A stretch of 64,000 bases of DNA from Mycobacterium marseillense (GCF_010731675.1 NZ_AP022584.1:558001-622000); one strand, 5' to 3'; positions 12,390-21,087 are shown, counted from the stretch's first letter. Notes: generated from the letters alone by a model not told the origin. Numbers and translations are program-made.

Positions 12390-13136
12390 ATGCAGCCTGG
12401 CGGGCAACGGCTTCCGGATACTGGTCACGTGAGCGTGCGCATCCGGCGGGTGACCACCACCCGCGCCGGTGGTGTCTCGAAGCCGCCCTTCGACACCTTC
12501 AATCTGGGCGACCACGTCGGGGATGATCCGGCGGCGGTCGCCGAAAACCGGTCCCGGTTGGCGGCGGGCATCGGCCTGCGCGCCGGCCGCGTGGTGTGGA
12601 TGAACCAGGTCCACGGTGATCGGGTCGAGGTGGTCGACGGGCCGCGGGAGGCCGCGGTGGACGACACCGATGCGCTGGTGACCCGCACCGCGCGACTGGC
12701 GCTGGCGGTGGTGACCGCCGACTGCGTTCCGGTGTTGATGGCGGACGCGCGCGCCGGGGTGGCCGCGGCGGTGCACGCCGGCCGGGTCGGGGCCCAGCGC
12801 GGCGTGGTGGCGCGCACGGTGGAAGCCATGCTCGAACTGGGAGCGCGGCCCCACGACATTTCGGCCCTGCTGGGTCCGGCGGTCAGCGGCCTCAACTACG
12901 AGGTGCCGGCGGCGATGGCCGACGAGGTCGAAGCGGCCCTGCCGGGCAGCCGCACCACCACCGGAGCCGGAACCCCCGGGCTCGACCTGCGGGCCGGAAT
13001 CGCTTGCCAGCTCCAGGGTTTGGGCGTCACCGCGATCGATATCGATCCGCGGTGCACGGTGGGCGACCCGACGTTGTTCAGCCATCGCCGGGACGCACCC
13101 ACCGGGCGGCTGGCCTCGCTGGTCTGGATGGAGTGA
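12390..13136 (+). CDS. pgeF: Laccase-domain/YfiH-type purine nucleoside phosphorylase (Rv2149c-like)
   Basis: Member of the DUF152/YfiH family. Characterised members cleave purine nucleosides, or act on muropeptides with a wrong first amino acid (PgeF). The 248-aa protein has the conserved WMNQVHGDRVEVV, VTADCVPVLMAD (metal Cys) and AAVHAGRVGAQRGVV (metal His) motifs. The ATG at 12390 gives about the same length as the M. tuberculosis homologue. A GTG at 12429 is an alternative and would lose 13 poorly conserved residues. It lies between ftsZ and the YggS gene, the usual place in mycobacteria. Confidence 0.9.
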   Translation: MQPGGQRLPDTGHVSVRIRRVTTTRAGGVSKPPFDTFNLGDHVGDDPAAVAENRSRLAAGIGLRAGRVVWMNQVHGDRVEVVDGPREAAVDDTDALVTRTARLALAVVTADCVPVLMADARAGVAAAVHAGRVGAQRGVVARTVEAMLELGARPHDISALLGPAVSGLNYEVPAAMADEVEAALPGSRTTTGAGTPGLDLRAGIACQLQGLGVTAIDIDPRCTVGDPTLFSHRRDAPTGRLASLVWME

Positions 13137-13141
13137 CCGCG

Positions 13142-13918
13142 ATGGCGGTGGAGATATCCAATGGGGGAGACCGCGAATCGGAATTGACCCACGCATTGGC
13201 GGCGGTGCGGTCCCGCCTCGCCGCGGCGGCAGAAGCGGCGGGCCGGAATGTGGCGGAAATCGAAGTTTTGCCGATTACCAAATTTTTTCCAGCAACCGAC
13301 GTCGTGACTTTGTCCCGATTGGGTTGCCGCGCCGTCGGCGAATCGCGGGACCAGGAAGCGACGGCCAAAGTGGCCGAAGTCACTCGGCTGCTGGCGGCCC
13401 CGGAACGGGCGGGCGTGGGAAATCCGCGCTGGCACATGGTCGGTCATATCCAGCGGAACAAGGCCCGGTCGGTGGCCGGTTGGGCCCACACCGCCCACTC
13501 GGTCGACAGCGCCCACCTGGTGACCGCGCTGGACCGGGGAGTGGCGGCGGCGCTGGCCGAAGGCCGCCGCACCGACCCGATGCGGATCTACGTCCAGGTC
13601 AGCCTCGACGGCGACGAGTCGCGCGGCGGCGTGGACATTTCCCGGCCGGGGGCCGTCGACCAGATGTGTGACCAGGTCGAGGGGTCGACCAACCTGGCTC
13701 TGGCCGGCTTGATGGCCATCCCGCCGCTGGACTCCGATCCCGACGAGGCCTTTGACCGGCTCCAATCCGAACATCGACGGGTCCTCGAGTCGCACCGGAA
13801 CGCGGTCGGGTTGTCCGCCGGCATGTCCAACGACTTCGAAATTGCCGTCAAACACGGATCGACATGTGTGCGTGTCGGTACCGCCCTATTGGGCCGACGG
13901 AGGTTACCGTCACCGTAA
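13142..13918 (+). CDS. YggS/PROSC-family pyridoxal-phosphate homeostasis protein (Rv2148c-like)
   Basis: Small PLP-binding protein with an alanine-racemase-like barrel, thought to control PLP supply and amino-acid/keto-acid balance. The 258-aa protein includes the PLP-lysine strand EVLPITKFFPATDVV, WHMVGHIQRNKA, and the C-terminal LSAGMSNDFEIAVKHGSTCVRVGTALLG. The ATG at 13142 lies 6 bases after the previous stop. A longer frame exists upstream but is inside pgeF. The length equals that of Rv2148c. Confidence 0.9.
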   Translation: MAVEISNGGDRESELTHALAAVRSRLAAAAEAAGRNVAEIEVLPITKFFPATDVVTLSRLGCRAVGESRDQEATAKVAEVTRLLAAPERAGVGNPRWHMVGHIQRNKARSVAGWAHTAHSVDSAHLVTALDRGVAAALAEGRRTDPMRIYVQVSLDGDESRGGVDISRPGAVDQMCDQVEGSTNLALAGLMAIPPLDSDPDEAFDRLQSEHRRVLESHRNAVGLSAGMSNDFEIAVKHGSTCVRVGTALLGRRRLPSP

Positions 13919-13984
13919 GTAGTCACTGCAGTAACAGCTTTATCACTAACACCAGGAATCCCAGGGGCTAGAAGGGTCAACGCA

Positions 13985-14629
13985 ATGAGCACACTGCACA
14001 AAGTCAAGGCCTATTTCGGTATGGCCCCAATGGACGACTACGAAGACGAGTATTACGACGACCGTGCGCCTTCCCGCGGTTTCCCGCGCCCCCGATTTGA
14101 CGACGGCTATGGCCGCTACGACGGCGACGACTACGACGACCCGCGCCGCGAGCCCGCCGACTACCCGCCGCCCGCCGGCTACCGCGGCGGCTACGCCGAG
14201 GAACCGCGCTACGGCTCCGTGCACCCCCGCGAGTTCGACCGGGGCGAGAGGGGCGGACCGCGCTTCGGTTCGTGGTTGCGCAATTCCACCCGCGGCGCGC
14301 TGGCGATGGACCCCCGCCGGATGGCGATGATGTTCGAAGAGGGTCACCCGCTGTCGAAGATCACCACGTTGCGGCCCAAGGACTACAGCGAGGCCCGCAC
14401 CATCGGCGAGCGCTTCCGCGACGGCACCCCGGTCATCATGGACCTGGTGTCAATGGACAACGCCGACGCGAAGCGGCTCGTCGACTTCGCGGCCGGCCTG
14501 GCCTTCGCGCTGCGCGGCTCCTTCGACAAGGTGGCGACCAAGGTGTTCCTGCTGTCGCCCGCCGACGTCGACGTGTCCCCCGAGGAGCGGCGCCGGATCG
14601 CCGAAACCGGTTTCTACGCATACCAATAG
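13985..14629 (+). CDS. sepF: Cell division protein SepF
   Basis: Membrane-associated FtsZ anchor. The 214-aa protein starts with an amphipathic helix ([15 protein letters not shown]). A disordered Tyr/Asp/Arg/Gly-rich linker of about 70 residues follows ([17 protein letters not shown]). The conserved SepF domain ([22 protein letters not shown] ... [29 protein letters not shown]) ends [11 protein letters not shown]. It sits between the YggS gene and yggT, as in other Actinobacteria. Confidence 0.95.
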   Translation: MSTLHKVKAYFGMAPMDDYEDEYYDDRAPSRGFPRPRFDDGYGRYDGDDYDDPRREPADYPPPAGYRGGYAEEPRYGSVHPREFDRGERGGPRFGSWLRNSTRGALAMDPRRMAMMFEEGHPLSKITTLRPKDYSEARTIGERFRDGTPVIMDLVSMDNADAKRLVDFAAGLAFALRGSFDKVATKVFLLSPADVDVSPEERRRIAETGFYAYQ

Positions 14630-14794
14630 ACGCGCCCGCCGCGCTCGGCGGCGAGAGCTGATCGCACCGTCGAACCGTTGAACGACGCCCCGGGCCACGT
14701 GAGGTGGGGCCGGTAACCCGGAGTCGGTAGGCTGGCAGGCGCCGCGCACGCCCGCGGCGCTTGGCATCTCATCGATAAGGTCGGGGCACTTCAG

Positions 14795-15085
14795 TTGGTG
14801 TTGTTCTTTCAGATCCTTGGGTTTGCGCTGTTCATCTTCTGGCTGCTGCTCATCGCCCGGGTCGTCGTCGAGTTCATCCGCTCGTTCAGCCGGGATTGGC
14901 ACCCCACCGGGATCACCGTGGTGGTGCTGGAGATCATCATGTCGATCACCGATCCGCCCGTGAAACTGCTCCGCCGGCTGATCCCCCAACTCACCATCGG
15001 AGCGGTCCGCTTCGACCTGTCGATCATGGTGCTGTTGCTGGTCGCGTTCATCGGGATGCAGCTGGCGTTCGGCGCCGCGGCGTGA
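14795..15085 (+). CDS. YggT-family membrane protein (Rv2146c-like)
   Basis: Small two-helix membrane protein, 96 aa: helix 1 is near residues 4-25 and helix 2 near 72-92. The linking segment ITDPPVKLLRRLIPQ is the family signature. The YggT family has no settled biochemical role but lies beside sepF and divIVA in many Gram-positives, suggesting a part in polar or septal organisation. The TTG at 14795 matches the length of the M. tuberculosis homologue; a GTG one codon later (14798) is equally possible. Confidence 0.88.
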   Translation: MVLFFQILGFALFIFWLLLIARVVVEFIRSFSRDWHPTGITVVVLEIIMSITDPPVKLLRRLIPQLTIGAVRFDLSIMVLLLVAFIGMQLAFGAAA

Positions 15086-15348
15086 CCCGATTGCGGCCCG
15101 CGGACTTCAGGCGCCGTTCCGGCCCGGAGACGGTTCGGACACGTTTTAGCGTCGGTTTGGTTCGTCCGATTTAAAATTTCTAAGGTTTCGGATTTTATTG
15201 GCCTCAATGTTTGAAATTGGCTCTTATTTATTGGGCTAATCAGCAACCGTCGCGCCTGGTGTGACAGGATGGACGGCAGTTGCACTACGGCTACCACTGC
15301 GTTCTACACTTTCCAGAACGTTCGACAGGAACTTGAGGGGACGAAACA
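15086..15348 (+). promoter_or_regulatory. AT-rich leader upstream of wag31
   Basis: This 263-base gap contains an exceptionally AT-rich stretch for this genome (about 15165-15240), with TTTAAAATTT and a TTGAAA at 15211-15216. A purine-rich ribosome site (TTGAGGGG) lies just before the wag31 ATG. It is most simply the wag31 promoter region. I cannot define the -10 box with confidence. Confidence 0.35.
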
Positions 15349-16149
15349 ATGCCGCTTACACCAGCCGACGTCCACAATGTGGCGTTCAGTAAGCCACCGA
15401 TCGGCAAGCGGGGCTACAACGAAGACGAGGTGGATGCCTTCCTCGATCTGGTGGAAGCCGAGCTGACGCGACTCATCGAAGAGAACAGCGATCTGCGCCA
15501 ACGGATTGAAGAGCTCGACCAGGAGCTGGCATCCGGCGGCGGGACCGCCGCCCCGGCCGCGGCCGCCGCGCCCACGCAGGCCATTCCTGTCCGCGAGCCC
15601 GAGCCGGAGCCCGTCAAGGCCGCCGCCGCCGCGCCGGCCGCGGCGGTCAACAACGAGGAACAGGCCATGAAGGCCGCTCGGGTGTTGAGCCTGGCCCAAG
15701 ACACCGCCGACCGGCTCACCAGCACCGCGCAGGCCGAGTCGGAGAAGATGCTGTCCGACGCCCGCGCCAACGCCGACCAGATTCTCAGCGAGGCCCGCAG
15801 CACCGCCGAGACCACGGTCACCGAGGCCCGGCAGCGCGCCGACGCGATGTTGGCGGACGCGCAGACCCGCTCCGAAACCCAGTTGCGCCAGGCCCAGGAG
15901 AAGGCCGACGCCCTGCAGGCCGACGCCGAACGCAAGCACTCCGAGATCATGGGCACCATCAACCAGCAGCGCACGGTCCTGGAGGGTCGCCTCGAGCAGC
16001 TCCGCACCTTCGAGCGTGAATACCGCACCCGGCTCAAGACCTACCTGGAGTCTCAGCTCGAGGAACTCGGTCAGCGCGGGTCGGCGGCCCCCGTCGACTC
16101 CAGCGCGGAGGCCGGCGGGTTCGACCAGTTCAACCGCGGCAACAACTAG
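15349..16149 (+). CDS. wag31: Polar growth protein Wag31/DivIVA
   Basis: Coiled-coil scaffold that binds curved membrane at the poles and directs mycobacterial tip growth. The 266-aa protein has the N-terminal DivIVA lipid-binding domain ([40 protein letters not shown]). An Ala/Pro-rich linker follows at about residues 60-100. A long Ala/Glu/Gln coiled coil covers about residues 105-235. The Thr in NVAFSKPP lies one region upstream of the known PknA/B phosphosite area. It has its own AT-rich leader. Confidence 0.96.
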   Translation: MPLTPADVHNVAFSKPPIGKRGYNEDEVDAFLDLVEAELTRLIEENSDLRQRIEELDQELASGGGTAAPAAAAAPTQAIPVREPEPEPVKAAAAAPAAAVNNEEQAMKAARVLSLAQDTADRLTSTAQAESEKMLSDARANADQILSEARSTAETTVTEARQRADAMLADAQTRSETQLRQAQEKADALQADAERKHSEIMGTINQQRTVLEGRLEQLRTFEREYRTRLKTYLESQLEELGQRGSAAPVDSSAEAGGFDQFNRGNN

Positions 16150-16241
16150 CCTTTTCGCTGGGCCGGCCGCTCGCCGAGCTTCGGGGTTGGCACACTAGGT
16201 CCTGAACACCGCAGTCCCGCTCGTCGCCTGGAGGATGCCCG

Positions 16242-16568
16242 ATGCTCGTCATTGCGCTGGTATTGGCCCTGATCGGGCTCGTCGCGTTGGTGTTCGCCGT
16301 CGTCACGAGCAACGAGCTGGTCGCCTGGATGTGCATCGCCGCCAGCGTGGTCGGTGTGGTCCTGTTGATCCTCGACGCCTTGCGGGAGCGCCAGCACCGC
16401 GAGGCCGGGGTCGCCGAAGATCAGGATGCGGGCGAGACAGCTTCCGACGAGGACGACTACGTCGACTACCCCGAGGAAGTTCCCGCCGAGGGCGAACCCG
16501 AGGCGACCGAACCGACCGAGGAATCCAGCGTCGCGGCCGAGGGTCGCGGCGACGAGTCCGCCAAGTAA
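16242..16568 (+). CDS. Small membrane protein with acidic tail (Rv2144c-like)
   Basis: A 108-aa protein of unknown function. Two hydrophobic helices span about residues 1-22 and 28-48. A strongly acidic, Glu/Asp/Ala-rich cytoplasmic-type tail follows (EDDYVDYPEEVPAEGEPEAT). Its place right after wag31 matches Rv2144c of M. tuberculosis, also annotated only as a membrane protein. The ATG at 16242 is preceded by TGGAGGATG-type purines. Conserved linkage with wag31 suggests, but does not show, a role at the pole. Confidence 0.75.
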   Translation: MLVIALVLALIGLVALVFAVVTSNELVAWMCIAASVVGVVLLILDALRERQHREAGVAEDQDAGETASDEDDYVDYPEEVPAEGEPEATEPTEESSVAAEGRGDESAK

Positions 16569-16571
16569 CGC

Positions 16572-17249
16572 TCAGGCGGTCGGCGTGGCGAGCAGTTCGC
16601 GCACCTCGTCGTCGCTGACCTGGTGAAAGTCGTCGTAGACCTGCCCGACCGCCTCGAATCCGGGCGGCGTCGTCACGCACACCACGTCATCGGCCTCGCG
16701 TGCAAGGCCGCGGCAGGTCGAGTCGGGCCCCACCGGGACCGCGACGGTCACCGATTTCGGGCCTGAGCCGCGCACCGCTCGCACGGCGGCCAGCATGCTG
16801 GCGCCGGTGGCGATCCCGTCGTCGGCCAGGATCACGACCCGGTCGCGCAAGTCGGCGATCGGCCGGTCGCCCCGGTAGGCGTGTTCGCGCCGCAGCAGTT
16901 CGGCCGTCTCGCTGTCGATCACCTCGCGCACCTGCTCGTCGGTGACGCGCACGCTGGCCACGACGTCGTCGTTCATCACCAGGCCGCCGCCGCTGGCCAG
17001 GGCGCCCATCGCCAGCTCCGACCAGTTCGGCACCCCCAGCTTGCGCACCAGGAACACGTCCAGCGGGGCGTGCAGGGCGGCGGCGATCTCCCAGGCCACC
17101 GGCACGCCGCCGCGCGCCAGCCCGAACACCAGCACGTCGTCGCGGCCGCGGTAGGCCGTCAGCTCCTCGGCCACCGCGCGACCCGCCTCGCGGCGATCAC
17201 GAAAAGTGCGTGTCGCCGTTCGCCGGAGAAAGCCGTTCGGTCGGTTCAT
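16572..17249 (-). CDS. Phosphoribosyltransferase-family protein (Rv2143-like)
   Basis: A 225-aa type I PRTase-fold protein. The PRPP-binding loop [15 protein letters not shown] is clear near residue 140, and the N-terminal hood region has [16 protein letters not shown] and [11 protein letters not shown]. The physiological substrate of this group is not known. It is convergent with the Rv2144c-like gene, with only three bases between them. It is the last core gene before the island. In M. tuberculosis the matching gene Rv2143 lies next to the tRNA/Rv2141c side, so the island has split a conserved neighbourhood. Confidence 0.82.
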   Translation of the reverse strand: MNRPNGFLRRTATRTFRDRREAGRAVAEELTAYRGRDDVLVFGLARGGVPVAWEIAAALHAPLDVFLVRKLGVPNWSELAMGALASGGGLVMNDDVVASVRVTDEQVREVIDSETAELLRREHAYRGDRPIADLRDRVVILADDGIATGASMLAAVRAVRGSGPKSVTVAVPVGPDSTCRGLAREADDVVCVTTPPGFEAVGQVYDDFHQVSDDEVRELLATPTA

Positions 17250-17454
17250 GGGTCGCCTACCAGCCTACGTGTGAATGCCCAGGCGCGAAGTGTGTGCTCG
17301 GTTCGATTGCCGGTGCAGGCCCAATACGGTTGCGCGGGAAGGTGATTGGGTGTGGGCGACCGTAGCAGTGTGGGTGTGTTCGCGGCTTCGCCGCTCAACA
17401 CGTTCCATCGGCTCGGAAGTAAATGCGAGCATTCATTTCGCTCGCCTCAGTTGA
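17250..17454. other. Core-side gap between phosphoribosyltransferase and left attachment repeat
   Basis: About 200 bases with no credible gene. They hold a perfect stem GCGGC-TTC-GCCGC (17382-17394) flanked by GTGTT/AACAC arms, and a second stem GCGAGC/GCTCGC (17425-17430 with 17440-17445). In the island-free chromosome this DNA would lie directly downstream of the tRNA-Leu gene (minus strand), so the second stem is a candidate transcription terminator for that tRNA. It would also contain the promoter of the phosphoribosyltransferase gene. Confidence 0.4.
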
Positions 17455-17473
17455 GTGTCCGAGGGGGGACTTG
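17455..17473. repeat. Left attachment site: 19-bp direct repeat of tRNA-Leu 3' end
   Basis: The sequence GTGTCCGAGGGGGGACTTG here is identical to 57867-57885, where it forms the 3' acceptor strand and part of the T arm of tRNA-Leu(GAG). The flanking base on each side differs. The rest of the tRNA is absent here. This is the classic signature of a tRNA-targeted integration: one copy completes the tRNA and the other marks the far end. The two copies are 40,412 bp apart. Confidence 0.88.
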
Positions 17474-17564
17474 GCCACTTACGACACGGGTTCTGACCTG
17501 GCGAATCGGTACCTGATCGTCATCCATGCCGGGGTCGACCCACCTCTGACGTCGAGCGGTCGGA

Positions 17565-17999
17565 TTAGCGGTCGAGTTGGGCGGGGGCGAGTCGGCACCC
17601 GGCGGCTTGGGCTCCGGCGTGCAGGCGTCGGTCCCAAACGGCGACGATCAGGCCGGGGTCGCCGACTGCCAACGCGCTGGCCAGATGGACAGCGTCGGCT
17701 CCGCGCAAGGCATGGGCGCGGGCGAGGCGGCCGGCGTGCTGTTCAATTGTCGCGGTGAGTTCGACTGGGCGGGTGGCGGCCCAGAAGTCCTCCCAGTCAC
17801 GCTCGGCAGCGGCGAGCTCGGATTCAGTTAGGTCGTGATTGCGGGCTGCTGCAGCGAGTGCGGCGCGGACTTCGGGGTAGGCCAGACGGCTGGACAATGC
17901 GGCGTCGCAGCCGTCCCATAGCGCGGACGCCAGCGAGCTCCCTGTCTCGGTGGTGAGAAGTTTGACGAAGGCGCTGGCGTCGAAGTAGACGAGCGGCAC
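17565..17999 (-). CDS. vapC: PIN-domain ribonuclease toxin, VapC family
   Basis: A 144-aa PIN-domain protein. The acidic metal site is visible: Asp in VYFDASAFVKLL near the N-terminus, Glu in SRLAYPEVRAAL, Asp in HALRGADAVHLASAL and Asp in LIVAVWDRRLHAGA. VapC toxins cut tRNA or rRNA. The gene follows vapB with 3 bases between them, the usual antitoxin-toxin order. It is the first gene inside the left attachment repeat, a position suited to post-segregational retention of the island. The cellular RNA target cannot be predicted. Confidence 0.88.
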   Translation of the reverse strand: MPLVYFDASAFVKLLTTETGSSLASALWDGCDAALSSRLAYPEVRAALAAAARNHDLTESELAAAERDWEDFWAATRPVELTATIEQHAGRLARAHALRGADAVHLASALAVGDPGLIVAVWDRRLHAGAQAAGCRLAPAQLDR

Positions 18000-18002
18000 C
18001 GG

Positions 18003-18263
18003 TCAGCGCCGCTGGTCGCTGACCTGGTCAGACAACGGCCGCCGCGGCCTGGGCCGGGACCGTCCCGCAGCGACGGGCCGCTGCGCGGTGGCCCTGCCAA
18101 TCACGCCTTCGGCCGTGAGACGCTCCAAGGTGCCTGCGCTGTCCAGCGCAGCGAGTCGCGCGACCGGAATCCCGCGGTCGGTGATGACGACCTCACCACC
18201 AGCCCGAACTCGATCGAGCCAATCGCTAAGGTGCGCGCGCAACTCGGTCACGGATACCTCCAC
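18003..18263 (-). CDS. vapB: Antitoxin of Phd/VapB type
   Basis: An 86-aa antitoxin. The N-terminal Phd/YefM-like DNA-binding fold reads VEVSVTELRAHLSDWLDRVR, with GGEVVITDRGIPVARLAAL following. The basic, Arg/Pro-rich C-tail is the likely toxin-binding part. I chose the GTG at 18263 because family members start at this point. The frame stays open upstream to 18350, but that part is not antitoxin-like and contains the probable operator. It is predicted to neutralise VapC and repress the pair's promoter. Confidence 0.82.
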   Translation of the reverse strand: MEVSVTELRAHLSDWLDRVRAGGEVVITDRGIPVARLAALDSAGTLERLTAEGVIGRATAQRPVAAGRSRPRPRRPLSDQVSDQRR

Positions 18264-18272
18264 ACCGTGAAC

Positions 18273-18301
18273 TGTACACTCGCTGAACCGTGATTTGTAC
18301 A
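18273..18301 (-). promoter_or_regulatory. Paired TGTACA sites upstream of vapB
   Basis: Two copies of the palindromic hexamer TGTACA lie at 18273-18278 and 18296-18301, 23 bases apart (about two helical turns) and just upstream of the vapB start. VapB/VapBC complexes usually bind paired palindromes over their own promoter, so this is a good operator candidate. The function is inferred from position and symmetry only. Confidence 0.45.
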
Positions 18302-18944
18302 TGTCACTCCTGAGTGTGGCAACGACGACCTGAGAGATTGACCTGCGCAAGCCGGAGGCGAGGTGGCAACGGGCCGGTACACCGATTCGTCCGCGGTGCT
18401 GGCGACGCCGAGACGGTCGATATCATGGTGGCTGGTGGCCTTCCGTCCAAGCTGCATCCGAAGGTGTTGCGGCGGAAGGTGTTTGCCGTCCCCGGTGGGA
18501 CTTCGGCGCAGCTGGCGTTCGTGGTCAGCTGCATGGAGGCGGCAGCGCCTCGGTGTCGGACGCCGGGTCTAGCTTGCAGCAGCGGGCTCTTGAATTCTCT
18601 GCTTGAGGTGCTGTGTGCGGTGACTGCTGGCGATCGCCTTCATTGGCGTTCTGTTGCCAGCGACCCGATTGAACGACTCTCCCAGTAGTAACAGTTGGCC
18701 TGAGTCGCGAAGAACCTCGACATGCCTTGGATCGTATTCGTATGACGGAGCGTGCTTCAAGCTGGTGTAGGCGTCCCAGAACAGTTGGCTCCACATGTTT
18801 AGTTGGTGGCATTACCCCGAGACCGTGGCTATGAGACCGAAATCACAACTACCCGTTTGAAATTCAATAGCCCACAACTGACTAGGAACATAAGGGGTAA
18901 CCGAGCTTCAACTTGGGTGCGATTGCTGAACAACCGGTTTTTAC
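18302..18944. other. Gene-poor stretch with a possible gene fragment
   Basis: About 640 bases without a gene I can support. A 75-codon minus-strand frame at 18569-18796 contains WDAYTSLKHAPSYEYD and LLLLGESFNRVAG. It resembles the C-terminal end of HEPN/ApeA-like proteins by pattern only, and it has an in-frame stop just upstream, so at best it is a decayed fragment. A 124-codon plus-strand frame at 18314-18688 looks like chance. The base composition from 18.8 kb is noticeably more AT-rich than the core. Confidence 0.3.
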
Positions 18945-19523
18945 TCAATCGTCACGTCGAGGGGCTCGCCCATCGGGCGGCCAGGAGTCGGTACCCGACT
19001 CAAGCGGAATATTCAAGGATCGAAGCAGGATCGAAAAGAGCCGCCAATTGGCGATCGCTCCGACAAGTTCGACCAAAACCGCGTGATCGCCATTGAATGC
19101 CTTGTGGCACGCGGCCCAGTTTTCCTCGGCAATGACCCCGTCACGTACCACATCATCGGTCGCCGCCAGGACTGCACGCTCGGCATGGCCCAGACGATTG
19201 GAACTTTGCCAGTCACGCACCGCCAGAAGGTCATCCGAAGCCACACCGAGCAGCGTCGCGATTCGCCAATGCTGTGTCCACTCATATACCGACCCCGTTA
19301 CCCAGCCGATGCGCATGATGATCAATTCGCGTAGCCGGGCGTCGAGCACACCGTTAAATAGCAGCGCCTCGAGCATTCCGTACAGGGCCACTGCGAGGCT
19401 CGGCTGGTGAAGTGCCACGCGAAATACTGACAGTTCTGCCATCTCTTCGGGCAGCCCACACTCGGCAGCCCGCAGCCGGGCCTGCTCAAGGTCGAGCATC
19501 GGTACGCGTTCCGTCCTCGTCAC
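18945..19523 (-). CDS. Carboxymuconolactone decarboxylase-family protein
   Basis: A 192-aa all-helical protein of the CMD/AhpD superfamily. The family core is LDARLRELIIMRIGWVTGSVYEWTQHWRIA. The usual Cys-x2-Cys of the AhpD redox site is replaced by Ser-Val-Tyr-Glu, which argues against a peroxidase role and for a CMD-like enzyme of unknown substrate. The GTG start at 19523 overlaps the dehydrogenase stop by 4 bases, so the two are co-translated. An internal ATG at codon 9 is an alternative start. Confidence 0.75.
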   Translation of the reverse strand: MTRTERVPMLDLEQARLRAAECGLPEEMAELSVFRVALHQPSLAVALYGMLEALLFNGVLDARLRELIIMRIGWVTGSVYEWTQHWRIATLLGVASDDLLAVRDWQSSNRLGHAERAVLAATDDVVRDGVIAEENWAACHKAFNGDHAVLVELVGAIANWRLFSILLRSLNIPLESGTDSWPPDGRAPRRDD

Positions 19524-20656
19524 GTGACCTTTCTCTGTTGAAGCTCCGCATGCTGTGAGGGCGTGGGCACGAAGACGTTGTGCAGGGCCGCACTCGATTT
19601 GGCATTTTCATCTGCAAGCGAACTGAGCAGCGGCGCGAGACCAGCGAATCCGGTTGATTCTCTTGTGATCCGGTCGAACGGCCAGCGGCGCGTGGCCAGA
19701 ATCTCGAGGGCTGCCCGGTAGGCGGGATACTCCACGCCGAGTGCACCGGAGATGTGTAATTCCTTATACACCAGCGTGTCTGGTTCAAAGCCGGGCGCGC
19801 CGCCTCCGCCGCGGGTGCCGGCAACCACGACCGTGCCGCCAGGCCTGGCAAGGGCGACGGCGTCGGCGAACGCGGAGGGTGCTTTGGCGGTGACATCGAC
19901 GACCACGTCGGCAAGCTGTCCGCCTGTCTCACGCTGGAGCGCTGTCACTGCATCGTCCTGCGATACGTCGATGGGCAGGTCGACACCGAATGATCTGGCT
20001 ATGGCCAGTCGCTGATCGTCGCGTGGACCGATGCCGGTCATCGCGACGAAAGCGGCTCCCGCCTCTTTCGCCGCCACCGCCGCGCAGATCCCGCGGATGC
20101 CCGGTCCCAGTATCGCTACGATACCCCCCGCCTTGGTGTCGGGAAGAGTTTTCCCCCATTGGATACCGGCCCCGAGAGGGTTGAACAACGTGGCGAGAAC
20201 GGGGTCCATGTCTTCGGCAATCGGGAGTAGCATCGCGTCCCACGGAAGCTCCACATGGGTGGCGTATCCGCCCCATAACCCGGCGCCGATCTCCACGTCG
20301 ACGAACCCGAACATGGTGGCGATGCCGTTCACCGCACATCGCCGGTATTCGCCGCGGCGACACTCCGGGCAGTCTCGGCAGGACCGGAACACCTCGACGG
20401 CCACGCGCTGGCCGGCCTGGACGCACAAGCGTTCGCTGGCCGCATTGCCGACATGTTCGACGATGCCGACGATTTCGTGACCTGGAACGAATGAGAAGCC
20501 GGCAGGCAGGTGTCCGGTGAATTGTTCGTGATCTGTACCGCATAGACCACATGCTTCAACTCGCAGGATCGCACCGCGGTCACCGACGTCGGGGATGGTC
20601 ATCTGGCGCCGCTCCAGATTCCGCGGTCCGGTCAACACCATGGCCTCGGCGATCAT
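19520..20656 (-). CDS. Zinc-dependent alcohol dehydrogenase (MDR superfamily)
   Basis: A 378-aa medium-chain dehydrogenase. Catalytic zinc ligands are in ACGLCGTDHEQF and PGHEIVG. The structural-zinc cysteines are in CRDCPECRRGEYRRC. The nucleotide-binding stretch VAILGPGIRGICAAVAAKEAGA has a weakened Gly-rich motif. The ATG at 20656 overlaps the stop of the thiolase remnant, and the stop overlaps the CMD gene. The frame runs open far upstream, but that part is antisense-like Arg-rich sequence. The substrate is unknown; the context suggests oxidation of a lipid or alicyclic alcohol. Confidence 0.82.
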   Translation of the reverse strand: MIAEAMVLTGPRNLERRQMTIPDVGDRGAILRVEACGLCGTDHEQFTGHLPAGFSFVPGHEIVGIVEHVGNAASERLCVQAGQRVAVEVFRSCRDCPECRRGEYRRCAVNGIATMFGFVDVEIGAGLWGGYATHVELPWDAMLLPIAEDMDPVLATLFNPLGAGIQWGKTLPDTKAGGIVAILGPGIRGICAAVAAKEAGAAFVAMTGIGPRDDQRLAIARSFGVDLPIDVSQDDAVTALQRETGGQLADVVVDVTAKAPSAFADAVALARPGGTVVVAGTRGGGGAPGFEPDTLVYKELHISGALGVEYPAYRAALEILATRRWPFDRITRESTGFAGLAPLLSSLADENAKSSAALHNVFVPTPSQHAELQQRKVT

Positions 20657-21087
20657 GGAAGCTCGAATCCCGTGGACGACCCTGTGTTTCGGAGGCAAAC
20701 CGTTCTGCCAACGTACATCTCGCCCGCCATCGCCTCGGCAATCTGCGGATCGTCGCTGCGTGCGACGACTCTTCGCCCGTCGGACAGGTGCGCGATGATC
20801 GGTGTCCATCGAGGTCGCCCGTCTCGGTCGTATTCGACCGTGTACCCGTCCACTGTCGCGCGACCGGTCGCCTCGTCGACGCCTGCGACGGCCAGCCGCG
20901 ATGAATCGATCTGAGCTTGTTCGTCTGCCGTGTCGATCAGTCGCCACCCGGTTGGTGGAGGGGTGGCCGACCACACACCGACCGAATGTTTCGTCGAATA
21001 CCAACCGAGGCCGGTGACGACGTCGTCCCCGCGATGGGTTACTTCGCCTACGCCGACCACCACCGGAGTACGCGCTTCTACCGACAA
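20653..21087 (-). pseudogene. Thiolase-like protein with internal deletion
   Basis: A 144-codon open frame that starts like an acetyl-CoA acetyltransferase/SCP2-type thiolase (ARTPVVVGVGEVTHRGDD). It then jumps directly to the thiolase C-terminal end: VTGLGWYSTKHSVGVWSATPP, then the extra C-terminal domain TVDGYTVEYDRDG ... EMYVGRTVCL. Roughly 350 residues, including all the catalytic ones, are missing, yet the frame is kept. It starts at a TTG and its stop overlaps the dehydrogenase start, so it may now act mainly as a translated leader for that gene. Confidence 0.7.

Noticed and set aside
11187..13196. 669-codon minus-strand open frame
   Set aside because: Antisense to ftsZ and pgeF, which are certain genes; no domain resemblance.
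1..17249. Possible frameshifts or gene loss in the dcw cluster
   Set aside because: All expected genes from murE to wag31 are present, full length and coupled; ftsW's long tails are normal for mycobacteria.
18314..18688. 124-codon plus-strand frame in the gene-poor stretch
   Set aside because: No recognisable domain, no ribosome site and odd composition; treated as chance.
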